NCBI GenBank assembly: GCA_017651565.1
Contig: JAGCCQ010000050.1
Span: forward strand, 52,172 to 116,171
Source of the DNA: Bacilli bacterium
Lineage (GTDB): Bacteria; Bacillota_I; Bacilli_A; RFN20; CAG-826
Direction of reading: 5' to 3'
Length of the DNA: 64,000 nt
Notes under the pieces: generated by a model
The model's input: the letters and a program-made list of their open reading frames with translations, nothing else
Told to the model about the DNA's origin: nothing
Database searches by the model: none
Shown: piece after piece, positions 1 to 7,706 of the stretch
How the letters are laid out: each line of letters opens with the position of its first letter
How positions within the stretch are numbered: the stretch's first letter is position 1
Translations under genes and position numbers: made by a program

Positions 1-2
1 AA

Positions 3-1079
3 GCTGCCGAGTTAGTACATCAAGCTGCCTTTGTATACAACGATGAAGATTTAGAATTATACGAGTGTCATCATAGACTTACAGACGATATAATGAGTGA
101 GTTGAATATTTCTGTTGAAACAGACGATGGAGATCGTATGCTTAAAACTTTACAAAGAGCAGTAGGTTATGATATTGACCTTGTTAATGAAAGTTGCAGA
201 AGTAAGATGAGAAAAAAATTAAAAGAGTCAGATGATTTCGATATACCTAATATGACAGATGACGAATTATTTAGGTTGTTTTGGGAAATTAAAGATGATT
301 TTGAGACAGGACAGTGGAGTTCTATGGATGAATTGCTCCCTGCTATTGAGGAAGAACTTGAAAAAAGAGATTTAGAGCCTATATATAGTGACGAATATGA
401 CGCTTCTGTTGAGTTTGATGACGGCATTATCGAATCTTGTAAGGGTAGAAAGAAAAAATCAATTAAAGAGAGTGCTGAAGAAGTAAAGGCTTTTTGGGAT
501 AAAGTTGGTAATAAAGAAATAAAAATTGGCGATAGTATTCCAATGGATAATAGCATAGGTAGTCAAGCAGAAATATTGGATCTTGGTGGAAGTTATTGGG
601 ACTATATTTTAGTTAAAGTAAATCACAAAAACGGAGATTATGAATATGTAGCTGCCTGGGCTCCAGGACTATATAATGATAAATTAGTTTGGGGACAAGG
701 ACATTATTTTGATACTGATTTAGACTCTGCTAGAAACTATTTTAAAAATAAAGTTGGTAGAGGTACAGTTTATACTGAAGCCTGTAAAGGTAGAAAGAAA
801 AAATTAAAAGAAGATATAATAAAAGTTGGTGGCGTTGATCGTAACTATCGTGATGATATTGAAAGAGGAATTATGAACGAGATAAGATATGTTATTGATT
901 CTGTTTTAGATTCTTTAGGTTCTGATGTAAGTGAAGAGAAACGCAAAAAACTAGAGGCTTTAACAGATGAAGATCTTTATAACATAGCGTCATCCGTATT
1001 ATATGACAATCAATTCAATGTTGATTTAAGAAATGCTATCCAATATTATTTAGAACGATATATTAAAACATCTAGATAG
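3..1079 (+). CDS. Probable internal-head polyprotein, 5' partial
   Basis: The frame is open from the first bases of the window and the ATG at 93 has no ribosome binding site, so the gene starts upstream. I do not recognise a named family. Numbering from M93, three similar linkers occur at residues 33-46, 114-127 and 229-241. Each has Glu-Ser/Ala-Cys, then a basic run (R/K-rich), then L/I-K-E. They separate modules of about 80 and 114 residues. L/I-x-E is the cleavage rule of T4-type prohead proteases, and a gp21-like protease lies downstream at 7707. I infer a precursor cut into several internal head proteins. It ends just before a clear terminator. Confidence 0.6.
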   Translation, partial: AAELVHQAAFVYNDEDLELYECHHRLTDDIMSELNISVETDDGDRMLKTLQRAVGYDIDLVNESCRSKMRKKLKESDDFDIPNMTDDELFRLFWEIKDDFETGQWSSMDELLPAIEEELEKRDLEPIYSDEYDASVEFDDGIIESCKGRKKKSIKESAEEVKAFWDKVGNKEIKIGDSIPMDNSIGSQAEILDLGGSYWDYILVKVNHKNGDYEYVAAWAPGLYNDKLVWGQGHYFDTDLDSARNYFKNKVGRGTVYTEACKGRKKKLKEDIIKVGGVDRNYRDDIERGIMNEIRYVIDSVLDSLGSDVSEEKRKKLEALTDEDLYNIASSVLYDNQFNVDLRNAIQYYLERYIKTSR

Positions 1080-1091
1080 ATTATAAAATAT

Positions 1092-1113
1092 AAAAGGACG
1101 AAAGTCCTTTTTG
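1092..1113 (+). terminator. Rho-independent terminator
   Basis: An AAAAGGAC / GTCCTTTT stem with a GAAA tetraloop is followed by T residues, directly after the truncated polyprotein gene. Confidence 0.85.
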
Positions 1114-1131
1114 TTTTGCATTTATGCGAGG

Positions 1132-1151
1132 TTTTTATATATAAATATAGG
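1132..1151 (+). promoter_or_regulatory. Late-type promoter motif, copy 1
   Basis: TTTTTATATATAAATATAG lies between a terminator and the ribosome binding site of the next gene. It contains TATAAATA, the T4 late -10 consensus. Similar T-run plus TATATAT motifs occur at 10284, 12178, 18581, 35367, 42765, 44331, 55451 and near 60222. No -35 box is evident. Confidence 0.55.
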
Positions 1152-1159
1152 AGGACTTT

Positions 1160-2608
1160 ATGACGAAGAAACAAGCAGAGAAAAAATATAAAGAGTATCT
1201 TGAAGGTCATATAGGAAATGTTAGTAAAGCCCTTGAACTCCTATATAGTCTTGAGATACCCTATGTTGTTAAAAATATAGATAAGTTAAGAAGTATTGTA
1301 AAAGAGCACGATAAGTCCAAATATGATGAGCCAGAGTGGTCTGCTTATCTTCATCATTTTTATCCTACTAAAAAGGAAGAGGAAATGATGGGAGAAGAGT
1401 TTGATGTTGCTGTTAAGCACCACATTAAAAATAATAAACATCATTGGGACTTCTGGTGTGACGAAAAGGGTAAGTTACAAAAAAATATAGATAGGGAAGA
1501 TTATAAACTATACTGTATTGAAAGAATATGTGATTGGTTAAGTATGGCAGGACAAAATGATGAAAGTCCAGACGGTTACTATAATGCTAATAAAGATTTT
1601 ATAAAGCAACCAAAATATGCTAGAAAGATGTGTGATGAGATCTTTGCTATTATCCCAAAAGACTATGCTAAAGATATGTGGAAGGGAAATAGAGGTAAAC
1701 TTGATGAAGATATATATCTAAATAGAAAAGTAGTAGATAAACTTGGTAAAAGAGTTAAGAAGAGTAAAACATCTAATACCATAGAGATTGATACACAGAT
1801 GACTAATCACGATAAACAATTAAAAGAGATGAAGTTATCACAGATTAAAAATGACTCAAAGAGACAAGATCCAGAAAGAATTAGCAGATCAAAAAATGTT
1901 AAGTCAACTTATCTGGGTATGAGTAAGTTTGGTATCTTAAACTTTAAGACAACTTCAGAGTCAAGAAATGGTTATCATTATCAAACAATAGAGTTTAAAG
2001 ATTTAAGACCTTTTGAAGATATAATTAAGAGTGGAAAAGATATAACACCACAAGATGTTAAGAAACAGTTACAAGATCAAGATATGAATATCTGGTGTAC
2101 TGACGAGAGTTTTTCTTATTGGGCTTGGGGACATAAAGCATATAAACACGATTTCTTATACATTGATGAAAGAATACCAGACTTAAAGAAAAGAATACAG
2201 GCACCAACAGTTAATAATGTTGATCTAAATGGGGGCTCTTGTAAGCATATATTATCTGTGATAGACTATGTTACGAAACCATTTGTATTATTGGCTATCG
2301 CTGACGATATAAATGAGTACTTAAAAGGTAATGAAGAAGTAAGTCCTAAATATAAGAAACAAGATGTTGCAGTGCAGAACCAATACGATCAAGTTGCAGA
2401 GTGGGATTGGTCTGATATTGAAGATTATACAGGTTTAAGTAAGGCACAAATATTAAGAGACTTATCAAAAACAATACAAGTTGTACCTAGTATAGATAAG
2501 GGGGATGTACTAACTGATTTAGTTGGAGAGGCGTTACCTCAAGAGTCACAGGGTTTAAAAAGGGAGATAGTTAATAGAGCAGAGGAGTTACTAGCACAAG
2601 ATAAATAG
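1160..2608 (+). CDS. DUF5662-like domain fused to a C...CKH-motif phage structural protein
   Basis: 482 residues, ATG after AGGAGG. Residues 1-175 resemble DUF5662, a phage/bacterial family rich in His and Asp in an HD-like pattern (EHDKSKYD near 50; HH at 87-88 and 94-95). A Lys-Leu-Asp-Glu site at 180-183 then fits the prohead protease rule. The C-terminal half has an aromatic stretch after Cys313 and a Gly-Gly-Ser-Cys-Lys-His at 358-363, which looks like a degenerate SWIM-type zinc site. I have seen this C...CKH pattern in phage structural proteins. The head-gene context suggests a virion role. Function is unproven. Confidence 0.55.
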   Translation: MTKKQAEKKYKEYLEGHIGNVSKALELLYSLEIPYVVKNIDKLRSIVKEHDKSKYDEPEWSAYLHHFYPTKKEEEMMGEEFDVAVKHHIKNNKHHWDFWCDEKGKLQKNIDREDYKLYCIERICDWLSMAGQNDESPDGYYNANKDFIKQPKYARKMCDEIFAIIPKDYAKDMWKGNRGKLDEDIYLNRKVVDKLGKRVKKSKTSNTIEIDTQMTNHDKQLKEMKLSQIKNDSKRQDPERISRSKNVKSTYLGMSKFGILNFKTTSESRNGYHYQTIEFKDLRPFEDIIKSGKDITPQDVKKQLQDQDMNIWCTDESFSYWAWGHKAYKHDFLYIDERIPDLKKRIQAPTVNNVDLNGGSCKHILSVIDYVTKPFVLLAIADDINEYLKGNEEVSPKYKKQDVAVQNQYDQVAEWDWSDIEDYTGLSKAQILRDLSKTIQVVPSIDKGDVLTDLVGEALPQESQGLKREIVNRAEELLAQDK

Positions 2609-2627
2609 TAAGAGGAGATTTTATAGT

Positions 2628-3674
2628 ATGGTAGATGTTATTATTCCTGCATATAATAGTCAGGATACAATTATTAGAACATTAAGCAGTATTGCTATGC
2701 AATTAGATAGGGAAAACATTATGGTTACGATTGTTAACGATGGTGGAGAACCTTATACAGATATAATAAAAATATTTGAACCTATTTTAAAAATAAAAGA
2801 AATAGGTTATAAAGAAAACAAAGGACCAGGTTATGCAAGACAGTATGGTATTGATAATACTAATAATGATTACATAATCTTTATAGACGCAGACGATACA
2901 TTTTTAGAGGCTTGTTCTGTCTGGCTTCTAACAAATGCGATAAAAGAGTCAAATGCGAAATTAGTTATTAGTCCGTTCGTCCAAATAGGTAAGCACTGCG
3001 AACAAAGTGTTATCCCTGCTAACCTAACTTGGATATTCGGACATATTTATCAAAGAAACTTTTTAACAAAACATAATATAAGATTTACACCAACAAGATC
3101 AAATGAAGATGTTGGGTTTAATACAATGGTATATAATATAGCATTTCATTATTTTGGAGATAATGGTGGTAAACTTTTAACCACTCCAACTTATGAGTGG
3201 CATTATAACGAAGCCTCTATTACAAGAAGAGGTAAAGATGAGTATGAGTATGGTATCTGTACTCCAGGTTATATTTATAACTTACATAATGCTTTCGATG
3301 TTTGTATTAGAGAAGGTGTTACATTAAAAGAAATAGCAAAAGCTGTTCTTGAGTCATTATTTAGTTGTTTTGTTTACTATAATGTTGCTCTTGCTAAAGA
3401 AGTACCAGCACAAACATTATGGTCTATAGAAGAATTAAGCCGTAAGTTTTACTATGATTATTATAATCAAGTACAAGACTTTATATCAAAAGACGAGTAT
3501 AAAGAGATCTATACTCAAGCGTATAATAGTAAAGGAGCACACTTACAAGGAATAATACCTAAAATGACTTTAGAAGGGTTTATTGAATTAATGTTTAGTA
3601 AAGAAGTTAATGAAAAAGATTACGCACAATTTGAAAAAGAAGTACAAAGTGTAGCAGAAGAAGAAAGAAATTAA
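2628..3674 (+). CDS. Family 2 (GT-A) glycosyltransferase
   Basis: 348 residues, ATG after AGAGGAG. The N-terminus carries the GT2 signature (VIIPAYNSQ at 4-12, a VNDGG loop, then FIDADD near 85-90, the metal-binding DxD region). A 200-residue C-terminal part is not recognised. GT2 enzymes transfer sugars from nucleotide-sugar donors. The gene sits inside the head operon, so it may glycosylate a virion protein. Modifying host wall polymers or phage DNA are alternatives. It has no signal peptide or membrane segment. A second, shorter GT2 gene lies at 61978. Confidence 0.85.
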   Translation: MVDVIIPAYNSQDTIIRTLSSIAMQLDRENIMVTIVNDGGEPYTDIIKIFEPILKIKEIGYKENKGPGYARQYGIDNTNNDYIIFIDADDTFLEACSVWLLTNAIKESNAKLVISPFVQIGKHCEQSVIPANLTWIFGHIYQRNFLTKHNIRFTPTRSNEDVGFNTMVYNIAFHYFGDNGGKLLTTPTYEWHYNEASITRRGKDEYEYGICTPGYIYNLHNAFDVCIREGVTLKEIAKAVLESLFSCFVYYNVALAKEVPAQTLWSIEELSRKFYYDYYNQVQDFISKDEYKEIYTQAYNSKGAHLQGIIPKMTLEGFIELMFSKEVNEKDYAQFEKEVQSVAEEERN

Positions 3675-3695
3675 TTAAGAGAGGAGTTGAAAGTT

Positions 3696-4238
3696 ATGAG
3701 ATTAAACAACGAGATACTTTCAAGTCTTAAAAAAGAAAAATTAAGAGAGTCAATGTGGAAAAAATCTTTTGGTAAGAAACAAAAGTTTATTGACGATAAG
3801 CCACAACAACAAATACAAGAGGACTTAATACCTCTTTTAAATGCTTATGGTATTAAAATGATAGCAAAGCCATATATTAATAGACCACAACAACAAACAT
3901 ATATTGGGTTTGATAATAATAACAATAGAATACATCTAACTTTCTCTATAAGTCCTAGAGTTGTTGACGATAACTTTGGTAATATTGCTGTTAGTATTCG
4001 TTATAAAGGTAAGGATGAAGATTTAGGAACTATTGATATAAGTACACCACAGGGACTTGACGAAACTTTCTCTTTAATAACAAGTGCTCTAGAATATTTA
4101 GGACTTGATATTGAGGGTAATGGTAAGGAAGAGGAAAAGCCTAAAGAAGAGAACGATCCAGATGTAGACGAATTAATTAAGTTTAAGAGTAGTTTAAAAG
4201 AAAGTGAACTTAAAGAATTGGAGGTAGTCTATGAGTAG
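3696..4238 (+). CDS. Small head protein with capsid-targeting-like leader
   Basis: 180 residues. ATG 3696 fits GAGGAG at 3681-3686 better than the in-frame TTG at 3687. The first residues (MRLNNEILSSLKKEKLRES) match the leaders of the proteins at 5771, 6306 and 7308. A Leu-Arg-Glu site at 16-18 fits prohead protease cleavage. The body is hydrophilic with an acidic, Lys/Glu-rich C-terminus. It overlaps the FtsK-like gene by 8 nt, so the two are probably translationally coupled. No family is recognised. I infer an internal head or scaffold protein. Confidence 0.6.
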   Translation: MRLNNEILSSLKKEKLRESMWKKSFGKKQKFIDDKPQQQIQEDLIPLLNAYGIKMIAKPYINRPQQQTYIGFDNNNNRIHLTFSISPRVVDDNFGNIAVSIRYKGKDEDLGTIDISTPQGLDETFSLITSALEYLGLDIEGNGKEEEKPKEENDPDVDELIKFKSSLKESELKELEVVYE

Positions 4239-5769
4239 AAATATTTATTATAAGATATTAGAAGCTAATAGTGCTATTGCCAACAAAGTTGCTGGAGAAG
4301 TTAGAACTAAATATAAAAATAAGGAGACAGGGGAGTTAACAAAGTCTATAGAAGATGTTAGAAGAGAATACCCCTATTATGATATAGAAGATGTTGATCT
4401 TGGTTATAATATGGCGAAAGAGGAAACAGAAAAGGAACAAGAACAAAAACAAAAGGAAACACCAAGTAAGGACGAGTTAACACAAGAACAAATAGATACA
4501 GGAAATAAGATAGTAGAAATCTTGGCTAGTTATGGAATTAAAGCAGAGTTTATCACTGCTAAAAAAGGTCCTAATGTAACTCAATATTCTTTTAGTCTTG
4601 CAGGTGGAACAAGAATAAATGATGTTAAAAGACTAGATAAAGAAATTGCTATGGGACTTGCTGTTAAGAGTGTATCTGTAGAACAAGTAGAAGGAACTTC
4701 ATATATAGGAATACAAGTACCAAACGAGCAAATAAATAATGTATCTTTAGACGAGGTTTTAAATAACACTAAAAAAGAAGGTTTATCTTTTGGGTTAGGT
4801 GTTAACTTAAAAGGAGAGCCTGTTAGTGCTGATATTCTAAAACTTCAGCATATACTTATTGGTGGATCAACAGGATCAGGTAAATCTTCTTGTATAAACT
4901 CTATAATATGCTCTTTAATTAAAGAATATAGTCCAGAGCAAGTTAAGTTAGTTTTAATAGATCCTAAAAGGGTTGAATTGGCTCCATATTCAAACATTTC
5001 TCACTTATTAATGCCAATTATAACTGACTCACAAAAAGCGTCAGAAACGCTTAAAAACTTAATTTCAGAGATGGATAAAAGGTATAGTACTTTTGAAAAA
5101 GTTGGAGTTAAGAATATTGAAAGTTATAATAACCTAGTGACAAAGGCAAAAGAGTCTGGTAAGAATATTAAACTAATGCCTTATATAGTTGTTGTTATAG
5201 ATGAGTTGGCTGACTTAATGCAAACAACAGGAAAAGAAGTTGAGTCATCAATTCAAAGACTTACACAACTAGCAAGAGCCTCTGGTATCCACTTAATAGT
5301 AGCAACGCAAAGACCTTCAGTAGATGTTGTTACGGGTGTTATAAAATCTAATTTAGTAAGTAGAATAGCTTTTACAACATCATCTGGTGTTGATAGTAAA
5401 ACAATTATAGATAAACAAGGTGCAGAAAAACTTTTAGGTAAAGGCGATATGCTTTATAGACCTGTTGGATCAAGTAATGCTTCTAGATTACAAGGTGTTT
5501 ATGTACCTGATGATGAGGTTGAGGATATTGTAAGAGAAGTTAAAAATAAATACCCAACACAGAATAGTGGTACTGAAGAGACAGTACAAAAAACTGATAT
5601 AAAAGATAATATTGATAATTATATAGATAGTGCCGTACAGTTGGCAAATAAGTATGGAAAAGTATCCCCTGCTATATTACAAATAGGGTTACATATACCT
5701 TATAGTAAAGCAGTGGCTATTATAAATAAAATGATAGAAAAAGGAATAATTAAAAATAAGGAGGAATAG
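4231..5769 (+). CDS. FtsK/SpoIIIE-like DNA translocase
   Basis: 512 residues. After an acidic N-terminal region come the FtsK alpha-like domain (about 90-185), the RecA-like motor with Walker A GGSTGSGKSS at 211-220, Walker B VVIDELADL near 330, and the Q-R-P-S segment typical of FtsK. The C-terminal 65 residues resemble the winged-helix gamma domain. There are no transmembrane helices, unlike host FtsK. The motor residues all look intact. The N-terminus holds Ile-Leu-Glu at 9-11, a possible prohead protease site. Its place among capsid genes is unusual. It could act in DNA packaging, chromosome handling, or as an injected motor. Confidence 0.9.
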   Translation: MSRNIYYKILEANSAIANKVAGEVRTKYKNKETGELTKSIEDVRREYPYYDIEDVDLGYNMAKEETEKEQEQKQKETPSKDELTQEQIDTGNKIVEILASYGIKAEFITAKKGPNVTQYSFSLAGGTRINDVKRLDKEIAMGLAVKSVSVEQVEGTSYIGIQVPNEQINNVSLDEVLNNTKKEGLSFGLGVNLKGEPVSADILKLQHILIGGSTGSGKSSCINSIICSLIKEYSPEQVKLVLIDPKRVELAPYSNISHLLMPIITDSQKASETLKNLISEMDKRYSTFEKVGVKNIESYNNLVTKAKESGKNIKLMPYIVVVIDELADLMQTTGKEVESSIQRLTQLARASGIHLIVATQRPSVDVVTGVIKSNLVSRIAFTTSSGVDSKTIIDKQGAEKLLGKGDMLYRPVGSSNASRLQGVYVPDDEVEDIVREVKNKYPTQNSGTEETVQKTDIKDNIDNYIDSAVQLANKYGKVSPAILQIGLHIPYSKAVAIINKMIEKGIIKNKEE

Positions 5770-5770
5770 T

Positions 5771-6304
5771 ATGAAACTTAATGAAAGTATTTTACATAAT
5801 TTAAAGGAAGGTAGCCCTGTAACAGTTATATGTGGTGGGACAAAGTTTGAGTTTGATAGTTTAGATAAAGCAAAGTCTTTCTGGTTAAACTGTTACTATA
5901 ATAGTGAAGGATCAGAGCAAAGTAGATATGAAGATATTTTAATGGATCTAAATGACGGAGAAACTTTTGTTACTGACGGATCAACTCCAAAATCTGGTGT
6001 TGACCTATACAATAAATACAAGGGTGTTAAGGACTCTGGAAAGTATAAAGTAATGGATAGAGAATATACTTTAGGTGGAGATAGTTGGAAAACAGCAGAA
6101 GATTATATCACTTTCTTTAATGGATCTGATCTTGCTAGAAGTAAATCTACTTGGAAAGAGTTTAGAGACGAAATGGCTAAAGGTGGCTATGACAAGGAGT
6201 CTAAATATTTACAAAATAAATTAGAAAAAGATTTTGGTGTTAAACTTGAGGGAGCAACACCAAGAAGACATAAAGGCGTTAGAAGAAAAAGAGGAGGGTG
6301 TTAG
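5771..6304 (+). CDS. Small head protein with capsid-targeting-like leader
   Basis: 177 residues, ATG after GGAGG and one base after the FtsK-like gene. The leader MKLNESILHNLKE places L-K-E at residues 11-13, the same position as in the next two genes. The body is mixed alpha/beta with no family recognised. The C-terminus is strongly basic (Arg/Lys/His-rich, ending in Gly-Gly-Cys), which suits DNA contact inside the capsid. I infer an internal head protein, processed after Glu13. Confidence 0.6.
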   Translation: MKLNESILHNLKEGSPVTVICGGTKFEFDSLDKAKSFWLNCYYNSEGSEQSRYEDILMDLNDGETFVTDGSTPKSGVDLYNKYKGVKDSGKYKVMDREYTLGGDSWKTAEDYITFFNGSDLARSKSTWKEFRDEMAKGGYDKESKYLQNKLEKDFGVKLEGATPRRHKGVRRKRGGC

Positions 6305-6305
6305 T

Positions 6306-7298
6306 ATGCGAGTACATAACAGAATACTATCACTATTAAAGGAAGAGTATAGTGATAACTATAAAGAGTTATTATCATCTTTACACAATGTTGCCGAAAT
6401 GTTTGGCGAAGATATGCTTGATGATGAAGGCGATGTTTTTGGTGGAACTGCTGATAGTTATGCTAGTGAAATGTTAGAGCAACATTTATTTGACGCTATT
6501 TACTATAATGAGTTATTCTCTGGTCTTGGAGACGAAAAGATTTCAAATATATATAATGAGATACTTGACTATCTTTCATCTGGTAAAGTTGTGTCTGAAG
6601 AGTGGCTTAAGGGACTTTTAAGTAAGTACGGAATTAATGTTGGTGGTGTAGAAGAGAAACCAAAGGCAAAACAACCAAGTAAGAAAAGTTATAGACAAAG
6701 TGAGTTTAAAAAGTTAGCCATTGATAATCTTGGCTTTGATTATCAAATTAAAATAAAATCTCAAGATGGAGAAACTAAATGGCTAGATATAAGCCCTAAA
6801 GAATTATCTGGTATAGAAGGTATTTTAGTACATAATTTAAAAGAAGGAACTATCTATAAATGGGATAGAGATAAGGGTTATGGATATTTTACTTCAAGTG
6901 ATAATGATAATAAATCAGAAGAACCAAAACATAAGATTAGTAGAACAGACTATTCAAACGATGAAGACTTTTTAAGCGAATTAAAACCAGGATATTCTTC
7001 TGAAATTGAAAACGATTATGTTATAAGAAATATTGGCGATGGTTTTCAAATATATTCAATTCATCCTTACGATGAAACAGATTATTCTTTTGCTAAATCT
7101 AAAGATGGTATTAATTGGATAGTTGTTGATCCAGAGAAAAGAACTCTTGATTTACAAACAGTAACAAAACCAGCAACAACTTATGAGATTAAAATCGAGC
7201 CATCTAACCCTGCTGTTTATGAAAACGATCTTACAGCAGTTGTTGATAAAATGAGAGAGATTGACGCTACTAAAAAGCCAAGAATAGATAGAACATAG
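6306..7298 (+). CDS. Head protein with capsid-targeting-like leader
   Basis: 331 residues. ATG 6306 is chosen because GAGGAGGG sits just upstream. The frame is open further upstream but overlaps the previous gene. The leader MRVHNRILSLLKE ends in L-K-E at 11-13. A helical acidic N-terminal domain is followed by a Lys-rich linker near 115-135. A second part contains two beta-rich segments of similar flavour (about 140-190 and 215-265), each about how a residue pattern such as Lys-Trp-Asp or Gly-Phe-Gln fits a small domain. No family is recognised. Confidence 0.55.
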   Translation: MRVHNRILSLLKEEYSDNYKELLSSLHNVAEMFGEDMLDDEGDVFGGTADSYASEMLEQHLFDAIYYNELFSGLGDEKISNIYNEILDYLSSGKVVSEEWLKGLLSKYGINVGGVEEKPKAKQPSKKSYRQSEFKKLAIDNLGFDYQIKIKSQDGETKWLDISPKELSGIEGILVHNLKEGTIYKWDRDKGYGYFTSSDNDNKSEEPKHKISRTDYSNDEDFLSELKPGYSSEIENDYVIRNIGDGFQIYSIHPYDETDYSFAKSKDGINWIVVDPEKRTLDLQTVTKPATTYEIKIEPSNPAVYENDLTAVVDKMREIDATKKPRIDRT

Positions 7299-7307
7299 GA
7301 GGAAGTT

Positions 7308-7694
7308 ATGAAGTTAGGACAATCAATTTTAAAGAACTTAAACGAGATCGAAGTACACACTGTTGATAACGATCCACTTTGGGCTAAAGCTGTTGCTGAA
7401 GTTAACGCACAGTGGGAAAAAGAAAAACCAGGGGTAGCAGAAGATATTAAAGCAGAATATAAGGAATATTTAAAAACTTTAAAAGAGGCTGGATACACTA
7501 AAGAACAGATAGATAAAATGCCAGAGACAAAAGCCTATAAAGACGCTATAAAAGATCCAGACGATATATGGTGTGAGTGTGGCTATTACTCTGACGATGA
7601 AACATATTACAAAGAATACGGAGAGTTTTACCTAGGAGTTGAGTCCGAAGGATACCTTTGTAAAAAATGTATGAAGTTTACTCAAATTGGGTAA
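7308..7694 (+). CDS. Small zinc-binding head protein with capsid-targeting-like leader
   Basis: 128 residues, ATG after GGAGG. The leader MKLGQSILKNLNE ends with L-N-E at 11-13, in register with its neighbours. The C-terminal third has Cys-x-Cys (WCECGYY) and Cys-x2-Cys (LCKKC), consistent with a structural zinc site. No family is recognised. Its position directly before the protease gene supports a head role. Confidence 0.55.
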   Translation: MKLGQSILKNLNEIEVHTVDNDPLWAKAVAEVNAQWEKEKPGVAEDIKAEYKEYLKTLKEAGYTKEQIDKMPETKAYKDAIKDPDDIWCECGYYSDDETYYKEYGEFYLGVESEGYLCKKCMKFTQIG

Positions 7695-7706
7695 GGGGAG
7701 GTAAGT

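Noticed and set aside
167..556. Antisense reading frames such as this one and those near 14805, 21223 and 38197
   Set aside because: They mirror strong + strand genes, lack ribosome binding sites and give Ser/Leu-rich low-quality proteins.
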